The notes beneath the pieces were generated by a model. It was not told the DNA's origin. It saw nothing but the letters and a program-made list of their open reading frames with translations, and did no database searches. From Promerops cafer (taxonomy: Eukaryota; Chordata; Aves; Passeriformes; Nectariniidae), in NCBI GenBank assembly GCA_013398275.1, contig VZSE01011444.1, forward strand, positions 474,452 through 538,451: a stretch of 64,000 nt of DNA, written 5' to 3'. This document shows, one piece after another, positions 49,665 to 63,200 of this stretch (the stretch's first letter is position 1; each line of letters opens with the position of its first letter). The position numbers and the translations under genes are program-made.

Positions 49665-51260
49665 CCATTCCTGGTTTATGTCACTCTTGAAAGATATTTG
49701 TCTAAACTGTTCCTAAATGCTCCCATGGTGCTAGTACCACAGCTTCAGGCAACTGATTGACAGTGGTTAGTACTAGAAGGTTTATCCTAATGCCTTCTCA
49801 AATATCCCTTGCAGCATTCCTTCTCCTACTGATCTTCCTAGCAGCAGCCTAGATGCCAGATTATTTTACTGTTTTCCACGGATCTTCTCTTATCTAAGTG
49901 AAACAGTCCCAGGATCTTTCAATCACTTCTTCCAAGTCACATTTTTTCAGATGTCACTTTACCACCGCAGAACTCCTCTGGATTTTTCCTTCATTTGTAT
50001 CTCTACAAGTGATTGAGAACATATTCCTCCTGAGGCCTCATCGCAATGGAAAGACTACTTTGAGTCTTCTGCAAATGGAATTGCTCTTTAAATGCCTCAA
50101 ATTGGCATTGGTCTTTCCTTCGCATGAAATTTTGATTGCTATGGAGCTTGTGGTCTACTATTGGTTGTGCAGTGTCCTGTATTCCTAAACTGGTTAATTG
50201 TTCCCCAAAACTGTTGTTGCTCCCTTGTCCGCTGCATTGGTTTTTTTATACAATTTCTCTGAATTGGCAAGATCATATTGAATTCTCTCCCATCTCTCAA
50301 GCTTGATCTTAATCATGAATTTGAAATTCAGTTTCTTTCATCCTCCATGCTGACCATTTAGCATTGGCCGAAGGACAGACTCCTTCATAAGGCTCAATGG
50401 CTTTTCTTGTGAATTGTTAGCTTTTTTGATCCCAAATTTCGTATTTTTTTTACAGATTAGGACTTACCACATATGCATCTGTGATGGGATAATATATGTT
50501 AGGATTTATTAGATCAGGCACAGCATTTTAACAACAAGTTTTTGTTGGTACATTGCACTACAAAGCTGAAAATGAAGGTAGCAGATAACTTGCATTGTAC
50601 CATAACTCTGGAAGCAGTGTCAACAAACATCATTAGTAAAGCTAATACAGACAGCACCTCTGCTTTTTCCCCCCATCTAAACAATCTCTTACCCATCACA
50701 GAAGAAAATTTGACAGGAACTTGGCAGGTCTCTCTTGGCTGTTGCTTATCTCCTCATTGCTTCAAGGTTCACTTGCAAACTGTTACCTTCATATTTGCCA
50801 GTATTTTTTTTGTTTTGTTTTTCTTTCCTTGAAAGTGAAGTTAAACTGACCAGTCTAACATTCCACAGTTGGTTTTTTTCTGTGTAATTTTAAAATAGTC
50901 AAAATATTTCCCATTTTTGGAGCTTCATTGATTCCTGCAGACTTGCAAAGGTTATCGGAAACTGTGATGAATACTGTGGGTAGGCCTTTCAAAGTTTTCT
51001 AGACCTAGATTTAAAATCCAGATTATTTGAAATAATCTAATTTCTCCAATAACTCTCTGATATTAATTCTATTAGTGTAAGAGTGACTTGGCCTTTTAGA
51101 ATAATCTGAAACAAAATAAACATTACATGCTCTGATCTATACCATATTGAGTATCTTCTGTCTTTCTCATTAGGTAGCGAGCCAATATTTTTCCTAGTTA
51201 ACCTCTGACTCCTAATGGATTCCTAGAACCAATGTGACAATTTCTTTTCAGTCCAGTCAT
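49665..51260 (-). mobile_element. Ancient CR1-L-like LINE relic on the minus strand
   Basis: Scattered but collinear matches to the old amniote CR1-L group, read in reverse complement. At 49,700 TTGTCTAAACTGTTCCTAAA, followed by TAGAAGGTTTATCCTAATG and TCCCTTGCAGCATTCC, belongs to the 3' UTR side. At 50,270 AAGATCATATTGAATTCTC is from the middle. At 50,838 GTTAAACTGACCAGTCTAAC and at 50,955 TTATCGGAAAC are from the reverse-transcriptase part. At 51,190 CCTAGTTAACCTCTGACTCC lies upstream of that. The spacing and order are as expected for one element of about 1.6 kb with indels. Divergence is far greater than in the CR1 copies at 28 and 33 kb, indicating an insertion that predates modern birds. 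No frame survives. Confidence 0.65.
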
Positions 51261-52294
51261 TTTGCATCTGTACCATACTGTCTTGTCCATGTATAGTTAA
51301 GGGTTTTTTTTACATTTCGCCCAAATACTCCCAGTTCTCACTTTCTAAGAGAGTCCCATTCACATGCAATTTCCTTTTTTTAGTCAATAACACCTACTCT
51401 TTTACTAGCAATTTTTTGACAATTCTTTTTGCTATTTTCAATGAAACAGAACCTTGACCTGATACTGGTCAAAGGCTAGCTAACAGCCAAGGGTCCCCAG
51501 AGCAGAAGCAAATCTCATTACCAAGAAAATATTAGAAATAACTCACAGTCTCAAAAACCAGTTATAACTCAAGACAGCATTGCCACAGCCCTTCAGCTAA
51601 ATGTAGTTTCTACACTTTATACTTTGCCCCGTAAAACACCCTTGTACATGTTTTTAGTAGACAGGAATGGTGGTAGTGGGTGTTGGCTTTGTTTTCTCTC
51701 ATATGGTACTTACTATACAGTCAGTCTTCATATAACAAACTTTGTCCCTGAATTTATGGTTTTCAGAAAATTCTCTATACATTTTTTTTTTTTAATGCTA
51801 AGAAAGTAGAAAATACTAGTTTCTGTTTAAGTAAGATGTATAAAATTGAGGTTACATTATGAGTGAAACTGGAAGAGAGAATTTTTTACCTGATCTTATA
51901 TAGCATTTTGAGTGCTGGCTAATCAAACACTTAACTTCTTTTGACTCTGCAAAGGCCAAACCATGGGTCTATTGAGATAAATACTTTCATCTTTACTCCA
52001 GCAGGGCCAAGATTTTACCTAAAAGAGTGTTCTCACTATCTCTCCACACTGTATTTCCCAGCTGAGAATGATCACAGCTGTTGTGATTCGAGCAACAGAA
52101 ATTGCTCCGTTTTCACTTCAGTCAGAGAACTCTTTTTCCATTGTTATATTGGTGATTAATTAATGTTTTTTTGCCACCGAAGTCAAGTGTTTATGAAATC
52201 CACAAGGGTAAAATGGCCATTCTTACTTCACTATCAAGTATGTCACAACCCTTCCATTTTGTATAGCACAGATGTCAAGTCAAGAAGCTTAAAT

Positions 52295-52319
52295 ATGTAG
52301 GAGTGACATCCTCCTACAT
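52295..52319. repeat. Perfect inverted repeat, 9-bp arms, 7-base loop
   Basis: ATGTAGGAG, loop TGACATC, CTCCTACAT. A potential small hairpin. The stem is too short for a microRNA precursor. Confidence 0.9.
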
Positions 52320-53247
52320 GAAGAATGAGGAGACATATACAAAAAAAGCACAGAATGACAATGAAGTAGGATAGAAAGTTTTTGACTCCAGATTATAGCA
52401 GAGAATTGCTTATTTTGTTAGATAAACACTCAAGGATAGCTCCTGGAAAGAGGAAATTTCTGTCTTAGAAATGGCAATACAGTGAGTAACCAAGTGGTCT
52501 CCAAGAGTCCCACAAGGCAACCAAACTTAAGTGTGGCAGACTGGTGTTCTTAAACCTGTGGGTGAATGTGGAACATTGTGGTTTTATCTTTCTCTGATGT
52601 AATGCTTGCTTGTGTGTATCTCCCAGATGTGGGCCATTATAGGGGGAATTATTCAGGGTTTCATCAGATTTTGTTAATTCCTCTGGGCTTTCCTGTTTAA
52701 CCACATTGGTTATTATGCTTTTTTCCAAAATCATCAACATGTGATATTATTATGGAATAAGAACAAAAGAGAGCATTGTCTCATAATGTTTCCCCCCCGC
52801 CCCCCCAGTGCATTTTTCTTACAAATACAAGATATTTGGTAATTTATATATCGATAATTTATTTCTGAGTACATTTCATTTGCATGGACTCTCCCTTAGG
52901 GTCAAATCTTGGAGGTTTATGACTAGATTTATCTGTTGTCTGTGTTTCCACAGGATGGAGAGAGGGAAAACTGCATGGCAGATCTGATGTATCAAAAAAA
53001 TATGTAAGGCAGATGCCTCAACAGCATGGCATGGATATTGGCACGTCACTTATTTTGATGCTGGAAACTGCATCAGATATATCTGTGATGCGGTATGAAA
53101 TCCTCCACAAAGAAATTGACATGAAAACCTGAAGTCATCGCCAAAGACTTGGTTCGTGGTGAAGAGCACAAAGAACCCAAGCTGGTCATTACTGTGAAGC
53201 CAATACTTAAGAGAGTTCAGTCAATCCTATATATCCTATATATAATC

Positions 53248-53269
53248 CTGGACAGTCCTGACTGTCCAG
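53248..53269. repeat. Perfect inverted repeat, 10-bp arms, 2-base spacer
   Basis: CTGGACAGTC, CT, GACTGTCCAG. It directly follows a short TATCC-type direct repeat (53,224-53,247). A GC-balanced near-palindrome of 22 bp is uncommon by chance in AT-rich DNA. Confidence 0.9.
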
Positions 53270-56200
53270 CCTCCTGGAACAGAGAGAAGGGTGAGAATAT
53301 TGTCAGACTGCCATTTGAAAAACACATGCTGTCCATAGTGAGAATATTACAGTTATTTTCTTTTGCCAATTAACACTAAATGTAGACTATTTGGGCTCTA
53401 CTTACCTCTCTCTGGGGAGTGATAATCAGGGCAGAATTCCAGTCTGTTTCCAAAATACTCCTGACTTGTATAAAAACCTTTGTCATGTTGAGAATGCCAG
53501 TGTTTTTGAACACTTTCTATGGTTTTCTGTCTTTTCATACAAAAGCAGGTATTTTTAATCACTGACATGCATACAATGGGTAAAATGTGTTACTGTAACA
53601 ACTGTATCTTCAGGACCTGATTACTGCTTTTATGGTCAGGTGCTTTTTTTGTGTCTGGGTGATATTATAAGTAAATAAAATTACTACTTCATTTCTTACA
53701 CAAGTTGTATCAGATTCTAGGAGCAAAATTACAGTTTTGTTCCCTTATCTTCTGGATTTAGTGCAAAAAAAGGGTTTCTGGAGGATAATGAGAGAGAGGG
53801 AGATACCAGACTACTGTGCTTTGGCAGCTGTTTTCTCTTAGATAAATGTGTAAATTCATAATTGACTGTGCAATTTAGAGTTCTCCCTTCCTGTCTTGGC
53901 ACATTCCTTTTCTTCTTTTGCTGAACTACCTGAGACATTTTTATGGATCATGTATGTTAACATTTAAAACAGCTTTTGAACTGATTGTGATTAAGAATCA
54001 GGTAATGATGTGCTTTTTTCTATGCAGCTTATCTGAGTTTGTATGCATTAGAATTATGTGAATCATGGAATTTTAGTGGGAAAATAATTTAGAGGTGTAC
54101 ACAGAATCTGCCTCGTAGAAATACTTGAGTTCCTTTCCAAGCAGAGAATAGACCAGTGTGTGTTTTGAGTGGGTATGATCTGTGCTTTCAAGCACATCAC
54201 ATGCTTGGTCACTCATTCAGCTGATCACAATTCAGTAGAATAACTCAAATCTCAGATATGCAAAAATAGTTGATGAACTAAGCAAGTATCCCAGTTCAGT
54301 GAATATCAATTAAGTCCAGTGAAAATGATCTATTCACAGGTGTCTGATAAATAGAAAAGGAGCTTAAAACTCATGGAATTACTCATTCATAACAAATTAT
54401 TCACTCAGTATGAAATGTGGTCCACTTCCAACCAGAAAGAGCACTGTCTTTGGTAAAGACAAGATAATGAATTTCATATGTTCTGTTATTGCATCTATAT
54501 CCTGTTTTCCAAGGTACTTCCTAAAACTTGCTGTAGATCTTTAGAATACTCCCCCTCCCCAAAGTGTGTTTTTCTCAAGTTCCTTTTCTCCTTTTATTTG
54601 GAAATATTTACAGATAATTAACTATGTAAATGTCAAATATGAAATGAATGTTTCACTGATCATTCTGCTTGAATAAAAATAAAATCCTCTCTGCAGATAT
54701 TAAAACCTACAAAAATTCCCGCATTTAAATTATGGGAAAGCCAGTGCCAATTCAGGACCTCTTTCAAGGTGCACTGCAGTTTAATAAAAAGACAGAGGAA
54801 GCTTGGAACAGATGCACATTCCCGAAATGGCCCCTCTACCTTTATGACAATCCTAAAGACTAATCATAGCAGCTCTTCATTTCCACTGATGGGCTAGAGC
54901 AGCCCAAAGGGTGAACTGGAGACTACATTCAGTGCCTGCTATAGTACTTGCCAGGAGTAAGTCTAGGAAGCAGAATTTGTCTCTGATTGAATTTGGAATA
55001 TCTATGGTGTTTTTCAGCTGAATGCAAAGGCCAGAACTCTTAAAAAAAAGAATAATAGAGTTAACACATACACAAAATGATGTGCAGGTATTTGTATGAT
55101 CAATTTAGACCTTCTTCAGTCTCCATTGAAATGGCTTTTTTCCCCCCTGATTTCAGTACATTTTGGAAAGCCTACTGTTTGATCCACCTATAATAGTTTC
55201 AAGTATGACACTGGGTTTTAAGGAGGCTAGCTGCTCTTTCCTGCTTATCCAGCTGTGTCTGATGTTGATCATGGTATGTTCTCAAATACACAGGAGGAGA
55301 AACTTCTCTGCACCAGTGCATTAGTGCACCTTCAGGGATCAAAGGGATCCTCTGCGGTGTGCACTGGTGAGGCTTTCCTATGCCTTTGTGGCTTTGACTT
55401 GCACCTGCAAATGCCCCTTGTCTGTAAACATAACAAATCAAACATGCTCCTGAATCCTCCCTGAAGTGAAATATGTTGTGCTTACATGTGCCCAGACCAC
55501 GAGTTCAGCTTCTGTGGTTCTGACAGGCTCTGGGGCAACAGGTCGAAGATCAGGATTTGAACATAAGTTTCCCAGCAACATTACATGTAAATTCTTACAT
55601 GTGACTAGCTCCCTGCTTGTGTGGCAAGCAGCAATATGGTTTGAAAAGGCATGCAAGAGTCTGTGCTTGCACATTTGACCTTCCTGCACTGAAACTGCAG
55701 TCCTGGCATGTAAATGTGCCCATGGGGCAATTCGTTTTCCCGTCTTGCTTGCTTAGAGGCAGGAGGCACACAAATGTGGGGAGATCCCTGGCTCGCACCC
55801 CAGGGCTCTAAAACAGCCTATGTAGCGATTTCATGAGCGAGTCATATGGCACCTAATTCACAAATGTGCAAAAAGCATAGAAGTTCAGGGAACGGAGAAA
55901 GCTTTTAGGAAGAGAAAGCAGCAAAGATAGATCACATAACAGCCTGAATATGGGACATATCTGTAGATAAAGCTGAAACTGCAGCCAGCTGCTGCTAGGA
56001 GTCTGCCAGGGAGTAGGTGCCATGACTAGCAGATGTGCTTCCTCTATTTGGTGTCTCTGTATTGCTGACTGTTGAGACCCAAAGTGCTTGAGAGGACAAA
56101 GAGAAATGGGTCAGTGAGGTCAAATAATTCATATTTCATTGCTCAGAAGAGTGCTTATTGGTGCTTATTTCCTTTAAAAAAAAAGCTGTTAAAATCATGT

Positions 56201-57159
56201 TTTCAGCTCTGACTGCACCAGACTTCCACATTAGCAAGTGCAGCAATGAGCACCTCCAGTCCAACAGAGCACTCAGGCACAGCTTAACCTCAGTTCTCCA
56301 CACAGCTGTGTTTAATACAACCTAAATAAGTTCAGTGAGCACTCTGTTGAAACGTGTCTTTGTATGGTGTACACAGTACATCCAAAATTAAGGTTTTCAT
56401 GGACTTTAGAGAGATAAATTTAGATGCTTAGAATTTAGGTATTTAGACTTTAGAACAGCCACAAAATATCAGCCACTGGTGCTGTTTAACTATTCATCTG
56501 TTTACAGTAAGTGACCTAAATGCCCTTGATTGCTTTTACAATTAGTTGTCCCTGCAACTTTGCTGTTCTAAAAACTAAAAAAGAAATAGATCTTAAGGTA
56601 AACAAACTTCTGATGTCCAATTAGAATATACAGATTTAGCTTTTTGCAGAAACAATTTTCTTTTTCTTTATTTTTTTTTTTCCAAATTAAAATGTGATAA
56701 ACTAGCAGGAAAACAGCTTATCTTGGCATTTCAGACTTTCACACATTTCACACTTTCACAAATACATTTCAAAATTATTGTCAGTTTGGTTGCAGATGAA
56801 GACTATTTTAATTACTTCATGTCCTAAGCTACTGGCTATGTGTTAAAGTGATTCATCAGTCTAGTAACAAATTTTTAATCACTCTTCCTTTGTTATAAGA
56901 ACCATGAGATATTACCTAATTTTGGAAGAAGACTTGAAATTACACTATTAGCGTTACTTATACCACTCATTTTGTATAATTTTAAATTTTATGCAACAAT
57001 AAATGCCTACGGAATCTCATTGAATTTTGTTTTTTTTATTGATAAGAAGCCAGAGTGCAGAACTTGGACATGGATAAAATATTTTTCATCCAAGAATCAC
57101 AAATACTATTACATGAACTTATACCTATGAATCAAGTCTCTTTGAAGCAAATGGTAGCA

Positions 57160-57265
57160 TTCCTGTGTTACAGGTAGATAAGGTGATATATCTGTAAACA
57201 TAAGTGGTCTGCTTAAAGTCACAAAGCACACAGCTGGCAAGGATCCAAGAGTTTGCAACTTGGGG
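57160..57265 (+). repeat. MIR-like ancient SINE relic (3' half)
   Basis: TTACAGGTAGATAAGGTGA, GTGGTCTGCTTAAAGTCAC and AAAGCACACAGCTGGCAAGG follow the MIR series TTTACAGATGAGGAAACTGA, AAGTGACTTGCCCAAGGTCAC, ACACAGCTAGTAAGTGG. It is strongly diverged and covers only the 3' half. Confidence 0.5.
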
Positions 57266-60200
57266 CTTCTCTGTTTAAATATGCATCATCTATTTCTATG
57301 CAGTATCTACGGTAATAAACATCAGTTTCTTATTTTTAATAACAATTACTAGAAATACAGTGTGTTTTCTTATAGGTTTATTGCTTTCCTTGAAGAAGTG
57401 CTGATCTTTTTTCTGCTCAGTGTGTACCTGAAAAAATTACAATCCTTGTATTGAAAGGAGACATAATAAAAATATTCTGTGTCTTTTTCTGTGCAGTTCA
57501 AGGTCATTACTCTAATATTTTTACTTTTTAACTCTTGAAAGCATACAATTTTCAATTGAATAATGAATATTTGGTCAAAGTGTCATAACATGCATATGTT
57601 GTATTTGCAAGGTGCTTTATCTAGGAAAATTTTTCCTTCTGTGCCAAGACATCATAATGCACTGGCAATGTAATACAACTATATCTTTTGCTGTGCTCCC
57701 TTAATTCTTTTTGTTTAACAGAGAGTGATTTCCATCATTTGCAAGGTAAACTATAAAAACTCCCTGCTAATGCTATCTGATGCAGCACTGAAAAGTGAGC
57801 TGAAATATTTCAGTGGAGGGCTCTTGCTTTGTACATTTGTATCACAGGATCCCAAAGCACTAATGGGACCTTTACAAGGAGGGGAAAAAAAAGGTAGTAG
57901 CTGCCTACTCAAAGACATACCTTATCTGAATAGTGTTATTGTGAGAGATAGACTTGTGAACAAAAGATGGAAATTACAGAAACAGGAATCGGATATCACA
58001 GGTCCAGAATAAGAATGGCGAATAGAATATGGGGCAAAAGACTCAAAGCCTGAGTGGCAGCTCAAAGAAAAGATGGTATTTCATACATTTTCTAAACATT
58101 GCTTCTGTGCTTCCTTCAAAGAACAGTTCAAATCCCAGATGGCTTTCCTAATTAAAGAACAGTGATTGTTCTATAGGTAGAAAATGTGTGTGTGTGACTA
58201 GAAAGGGGCTGGATTTTATTTACCCTTTTCTCATTATGCTCTTTTTTATTTAAAACTATGTGACTATTTGGGGATGTAGCTTAAATGATGATTAGCTTAA
58301 AACAGAATACTTAAAAGTTAAGCATTGCCAATTTATAAGGAGCCAAGAGGATGTAAAAAGCAAATTTGTGTGGAAATAGGTGGAGGCCTTGCAAACTGAT
58401 GAACTAAGATCACTTTTGTGACACTATAGTCTGTAATAAATGCTTTGAAACATGTTTTCCAATGTCAGTTTCTCTCAGCAATTAGTCCCTTGAAGTAGTT
58501 CTCTGTTGGAGCAGGGACAGAAATGTTTGGGGGAGTTTGACACTGAGTTATTATTAATTTACCAAATCTACTAGGTCAGTAAGCTATGAAAGAGAAATAC
58601 GCTTTTCACAGAATTTTTTTTTCCTTAAATATGTCAGCTGCTCTTTTAATTATTATTATTTTGGACTATTTTTTCATATTTACAATATCACAGTCAAATG
58701 ACAACTAACAGGTTATGAAAGTTGAGGAAACCTGGAAACAAGAACTGCTTGAGCAAAACACACAGGATTTGTACCCAGGGAAGTTGTATGTAAATATAAT
58801 GAAAAAAAGTAGTGGGATGGAAGAAATTCCTTTTATGTAACAGTATTTTGCTACACTATGTCACTTTTTTCCTCTTATGACTATCAGAATATCTAAAAGA
58901 TTACATCTCAAAACATTTTCAGACTTAAATGCAGGAGCAAAAAATGAAGCAGGTAGAAACAAACTTTTCAAGATGACAGGTTCTGGTATGAGACAGAGCA
59001 AGACAACAGATAATAAACTAGCTGTAGAAAGTGGTGGAGAAAACAGTATGTAGGAATAATGACATGTAAGTCTATGAAAGTGAGTTAAAGCTATCATAAA
59101 TACTGTAAATGAAAAGTGCAATTGTCTCATCCAGGAAAGGTGTGGTTACAAATTTTTTTTGTTAAAGACCATCATGTCAAAGTAGACAGTGAGATTCCTC
59201 ATGTGCTGCTATCTGAATTATGACTGGAGGAAATACTGAGCAGACTTTGTTGGTTGAGACAGTTGGAGGATATAGGCACAGGAGTGAGCAAATGCTGAGG
59301 GACAGTTTAGAACCAGAAACTCAAACAGGGAAAAGATTAAAGGTTAAGGGTGATAAAATTACACATGGTTGAAATAAATGCTTGGCTTTCACGGACATTG
59401 TTCATTAGAAGAACTAATTAGAAGAACATATGGCGAGGACTCTGAAAAAGGGAGAGTAACAAAGGTAAAGTGTCTAGGAAGGCTATTTTGTTTCATCGTT
59501 ATATTATTCCTCTAATTTCAGAGTGGCAATGAAACTACTTACTCCAAGTTATTGTTTGTTTCTTTTTGTTCTTATCTGTTTGTAAAATTTACAGTGTTTT
59601 AATCTTGTCTGTAATGCATTTTGGATAATATTATATATGAAACACGTTACATTAAAACAAGATATGCTGCATATTTATAATTTCTTTGATGACACAGGGC
59701 CAAATTCTGTCAGTATATAAACAGGTGCAACTGTTAAGTTTAAGGTCTATGTTATTCATGCTTATTTATGTCAAGACTAAAATTGGTCCAGAGCACATAT
59801 GTAAAAATCTAGGCCTCTTTCTTGTGGATTCAGTACTCATGCATCATTAACCTAATACATTTCTGTTTTTACAAGGGTTATACAAATTTCTGCTTCATTT
59901 TAGCAAGAACTTGGAGGTAGCAAATAAACTGTAAAGCCTAATAAAATCCAACTTTCAGGCAAACATTCTTGTATATAAAATTGAAGAATACAAAGTGCCA
60001 AGGGCTTGTATTAGTACCATCCATTTTGTTAACATTTTTCCAATTTATCTTGCGTTACGAACCCTCAGAGTACTATGTCTATTGTAAATATTTAAGCATT
60101 ACTGTTGACATAAAGATAATGCTGACAAATTGAGTTAACATTTCTGCTGAGGATTACTGACCATGTGTAGTGCAGAACAACTTTAACACCCACACCGAGC

Positions 60201-63200
60201 GCTGCGCTCATGCCAAACTCTGTTTAGTCTACAATACAGCAGTGTCCCTCAAATGAATTTTTAGCTTTGATTTACACAAAACATGAAACAACCTTTCTTG
60301 GATCAATTAACTGTTTGACTTTCCTAATACATTTCCATTTTAACTAGATTATGTCTGTATCACAGGACGAGTAATGGTTGCAAGATGTTAGTGCTCTCGT
60401 GTGGGTGGGTGTCTGTGTGCACACGTGGATGGTGCCATTGCTCTTTCTCCACTTTATTACCTTCTCTGTTTTCAATATCAGCCTAAAGGTTACTCCTATC
60501 TGCTTGCATTTTCAAGCATACCTGGATGTGCACAGCTAAAAGCATGAGAGGGTTGTTGATGTGTGTTTTGTCTTCCAAGAAAAAACGCTTTTGCAGCATC
60601 TTCTCTCTTTTGACAAAACACATGCAGTGCAGAAATAAAGAATCCTGGTGGACATTTGAAACCATTTATTCCAGAAGTGTGGTATTTATATGCTGCAGTT
60701 TGCAATTTGGTGGCACTTGCAGGCAGGAGTCTTTCAAAATCGCAAGAAATTTGCATGTCACATTTGCAACCACATAATTGGCATCCTGGACAGCACCAAC
60801 ATATTTTGATTTGAAGAAGATTGTAAGGCCTTCATATATAACCTCAATTTACAAAAACATTAAAGCTCAAGCCATTTTCAGCTTTACAATAATCAAGGTT
60901 CATGCATGTTAAAATTTCTCTACTTGAGGAATTGTCTGTGACCATTATGGGATACATTAATTCTTCTGTGTTGACAGAATTCAAGAATGAGTTAATATCA
61001 AGACATGATTTCTTAATTTTGGACTGTGTAAAGACTAACAGAACTGATGTGGATCAGGATGCCACGTTGTAATTTGGTTACACAGCATCCTTTCCTCTTC
61101 AGTATCAAATTCCCCACATTGCTTCATTATGGTGATGAGAGATTTCCAAAATGTGTTTTACAATGAGGCAACTAAACCAAACCTTTTCACATGTTTTCCT
61201 TTCTTCAAATGACAGACGATATTTTCCACACTTACAATGTCTCCAATTATTATGTTAATAACAGTACTCCTAGCAGCTCAGAGATGTTTTACAGAGTGGG
61301 TTTAAAACTCTTTTCCTAGCTTTCTAGTGGGGAGACCCTAGTTATACTCCTAAACTCAAAGAGCTGTAAATCCTAGGACAAAAAACAAGGATAAACCTGA
61401 GCCTGAAACTACTGTGCTTTCTTGAGCAATGAAACCAAACTGAACTTCTGAAGAAAACTTTAAGTATCGTATCTGAGATGCTTGTCCTAGGTAAAACATG
61501 CCTTTGTTTTTGTTAAAACAAAGTTGAAAGAACTAACCAAAACTTTGTTACTTTCATCTGGATTCATACGTGGGGCTTCTCTTCATGCAGGCTTAGAGGC
61601 AGCCTGAGAGCTTGAATCAGAAAGTTGTTGGCCTCTGATCTAGTGAGAGGAGTGCTTGGGGCCCCTAACACTAGTACTCAGAGGGGAAGGTGAAGCTCAT
61701 GTGTTAGTCCAGAAATGAGAAGCAGCTCAGATGAAGTATGTAAAAACCTTACTGTGGCAGTTACAGCTAGCTCATATGATGTTAACAAGTTCATATATAG
61801 TGCACTAATTGGTATCAGCAATGGAGTTTTCACAACTTTGACCTTTCTTGTCTTGCCCAGCTGATTCTCCTGGTACCTCATGAAAATCACAGCCCTCATT
61901 CCAAGAAATAACTGTAGTCCTGTGAAGTCCTTAGCACAGGACTATGAGAACAAATTAAATCTCTTTGAGGCCTGAAACAGGAGAAGAAGTGTAGAAACTG
62001 TGTAGAAACAAGCAGTCTTGTTCAGGATAATTTTACTCTAGCAGTAAAAATTAAGAGCAAGTAAGATACCAGGTGTTTTGTCAGAGCTAGTTATAACTTG
62101 CAGTTTCCAAGACCTGTGTGTGTCTCTGTATTTAGCCAATCAATAGAGGAACTTAGCTTAAGAATACAAAAGCACCCTATCTGTCAGAAATAAATATATA
62201 GAATTTAAACATTTTACATTCTACCTTAGTCACTTCCCAGAGAACTGGTATAGCACCTGAGCTCTTTACAACCTTAATATGTGTCTGTTTTCAGTACAGC
62301 CCTGTAAAGTTAGCAAACAAAGAATTAAACAAAGACACACTAGAAGAAATGATACATCCTTAGTCATTAAAAAGATCAATGATATGATAACATCCAGTTA
62401 CCCAGTTTTAATCGGAAATAATAGAAACTAATTGTACTCTAAGAGATGAATTTTACAGTTTCTTTACCTCAACCATCTATTGTTTTGCTTGTCTTCTCTC
62501 CCACATCATGTATTCCTGTCCATTCTCCTTTTACTTTTCTGTCCTTCCTTGCAAGTCCATTGCCTCCCTTCCTTAAAAACAGGAATTTACCCTTCCATTT
62601 TCTTCTTTGCCTGAGTGGAAAGGCTTCTGACCACTCACACATGCCTCAGTTTGCAGACAAACAATAGTAAGGTGGCCAGCAGTTCTGCATAAATCAGTGT
62701 GTAATTTCTTTATAAGAAACTCTTCTGCAGAGGCCTTTGTCCATGCGGTGCTCAAGAAAGGCATTTATATGAACACTCAGCAAGTTGTCTGGTATGCTCT
62801 AAAGTGGAATCAAACAGAATGTCTCTCTCATTTGCTATCCGCCTGCTTACCAGGAAAACCCAGACCACAGAAATCCGTGTTTGGATAGCTTTTAACAGGG
62901 ATAAGTGCAATACAGACACAATATCTCTGGGTTTGTACTGAATTATTTCTTTGTGCTTGGCCATTAATAAGTGTATAATGAATTCATTCTCTTTCTATTT
63001 GAGTCTTTGCATAGCTCTTTCTTTACAGGTCTTCCCTTACAGAAGTTATAGTCTCCTACTTAGCACAAATAATTTCTACTTCTTTTAGAAATCACTGCTT
63101 AAAATTGCAGGGAACTTATTCTAGCTAGGATTCCTAGGGATCTTTTCATAGCTACTGAAAGAGTTTTAGAGATATTTGTGTCATAAAGCCTTGAGGTCAT

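Larger units (their letters stand above)
51261..57154. other. Intergenic DNA, no gene recognised
   Basis: AT-rich unique sequence. It contains a C-rich run at about 52,792-52,806 and the two perfect inverted repeats at 52,295 and 53,248. Open frames here (for example near 55,200-55,800 on both strands) are short, overlapping and featureless. Confidence 0.55.

Noticed and set aside
52295..52319. MicroRNA hairpin
   Set aside because: The 9-bp stem with 7-base loop is far shorter than a microRNA precursor.
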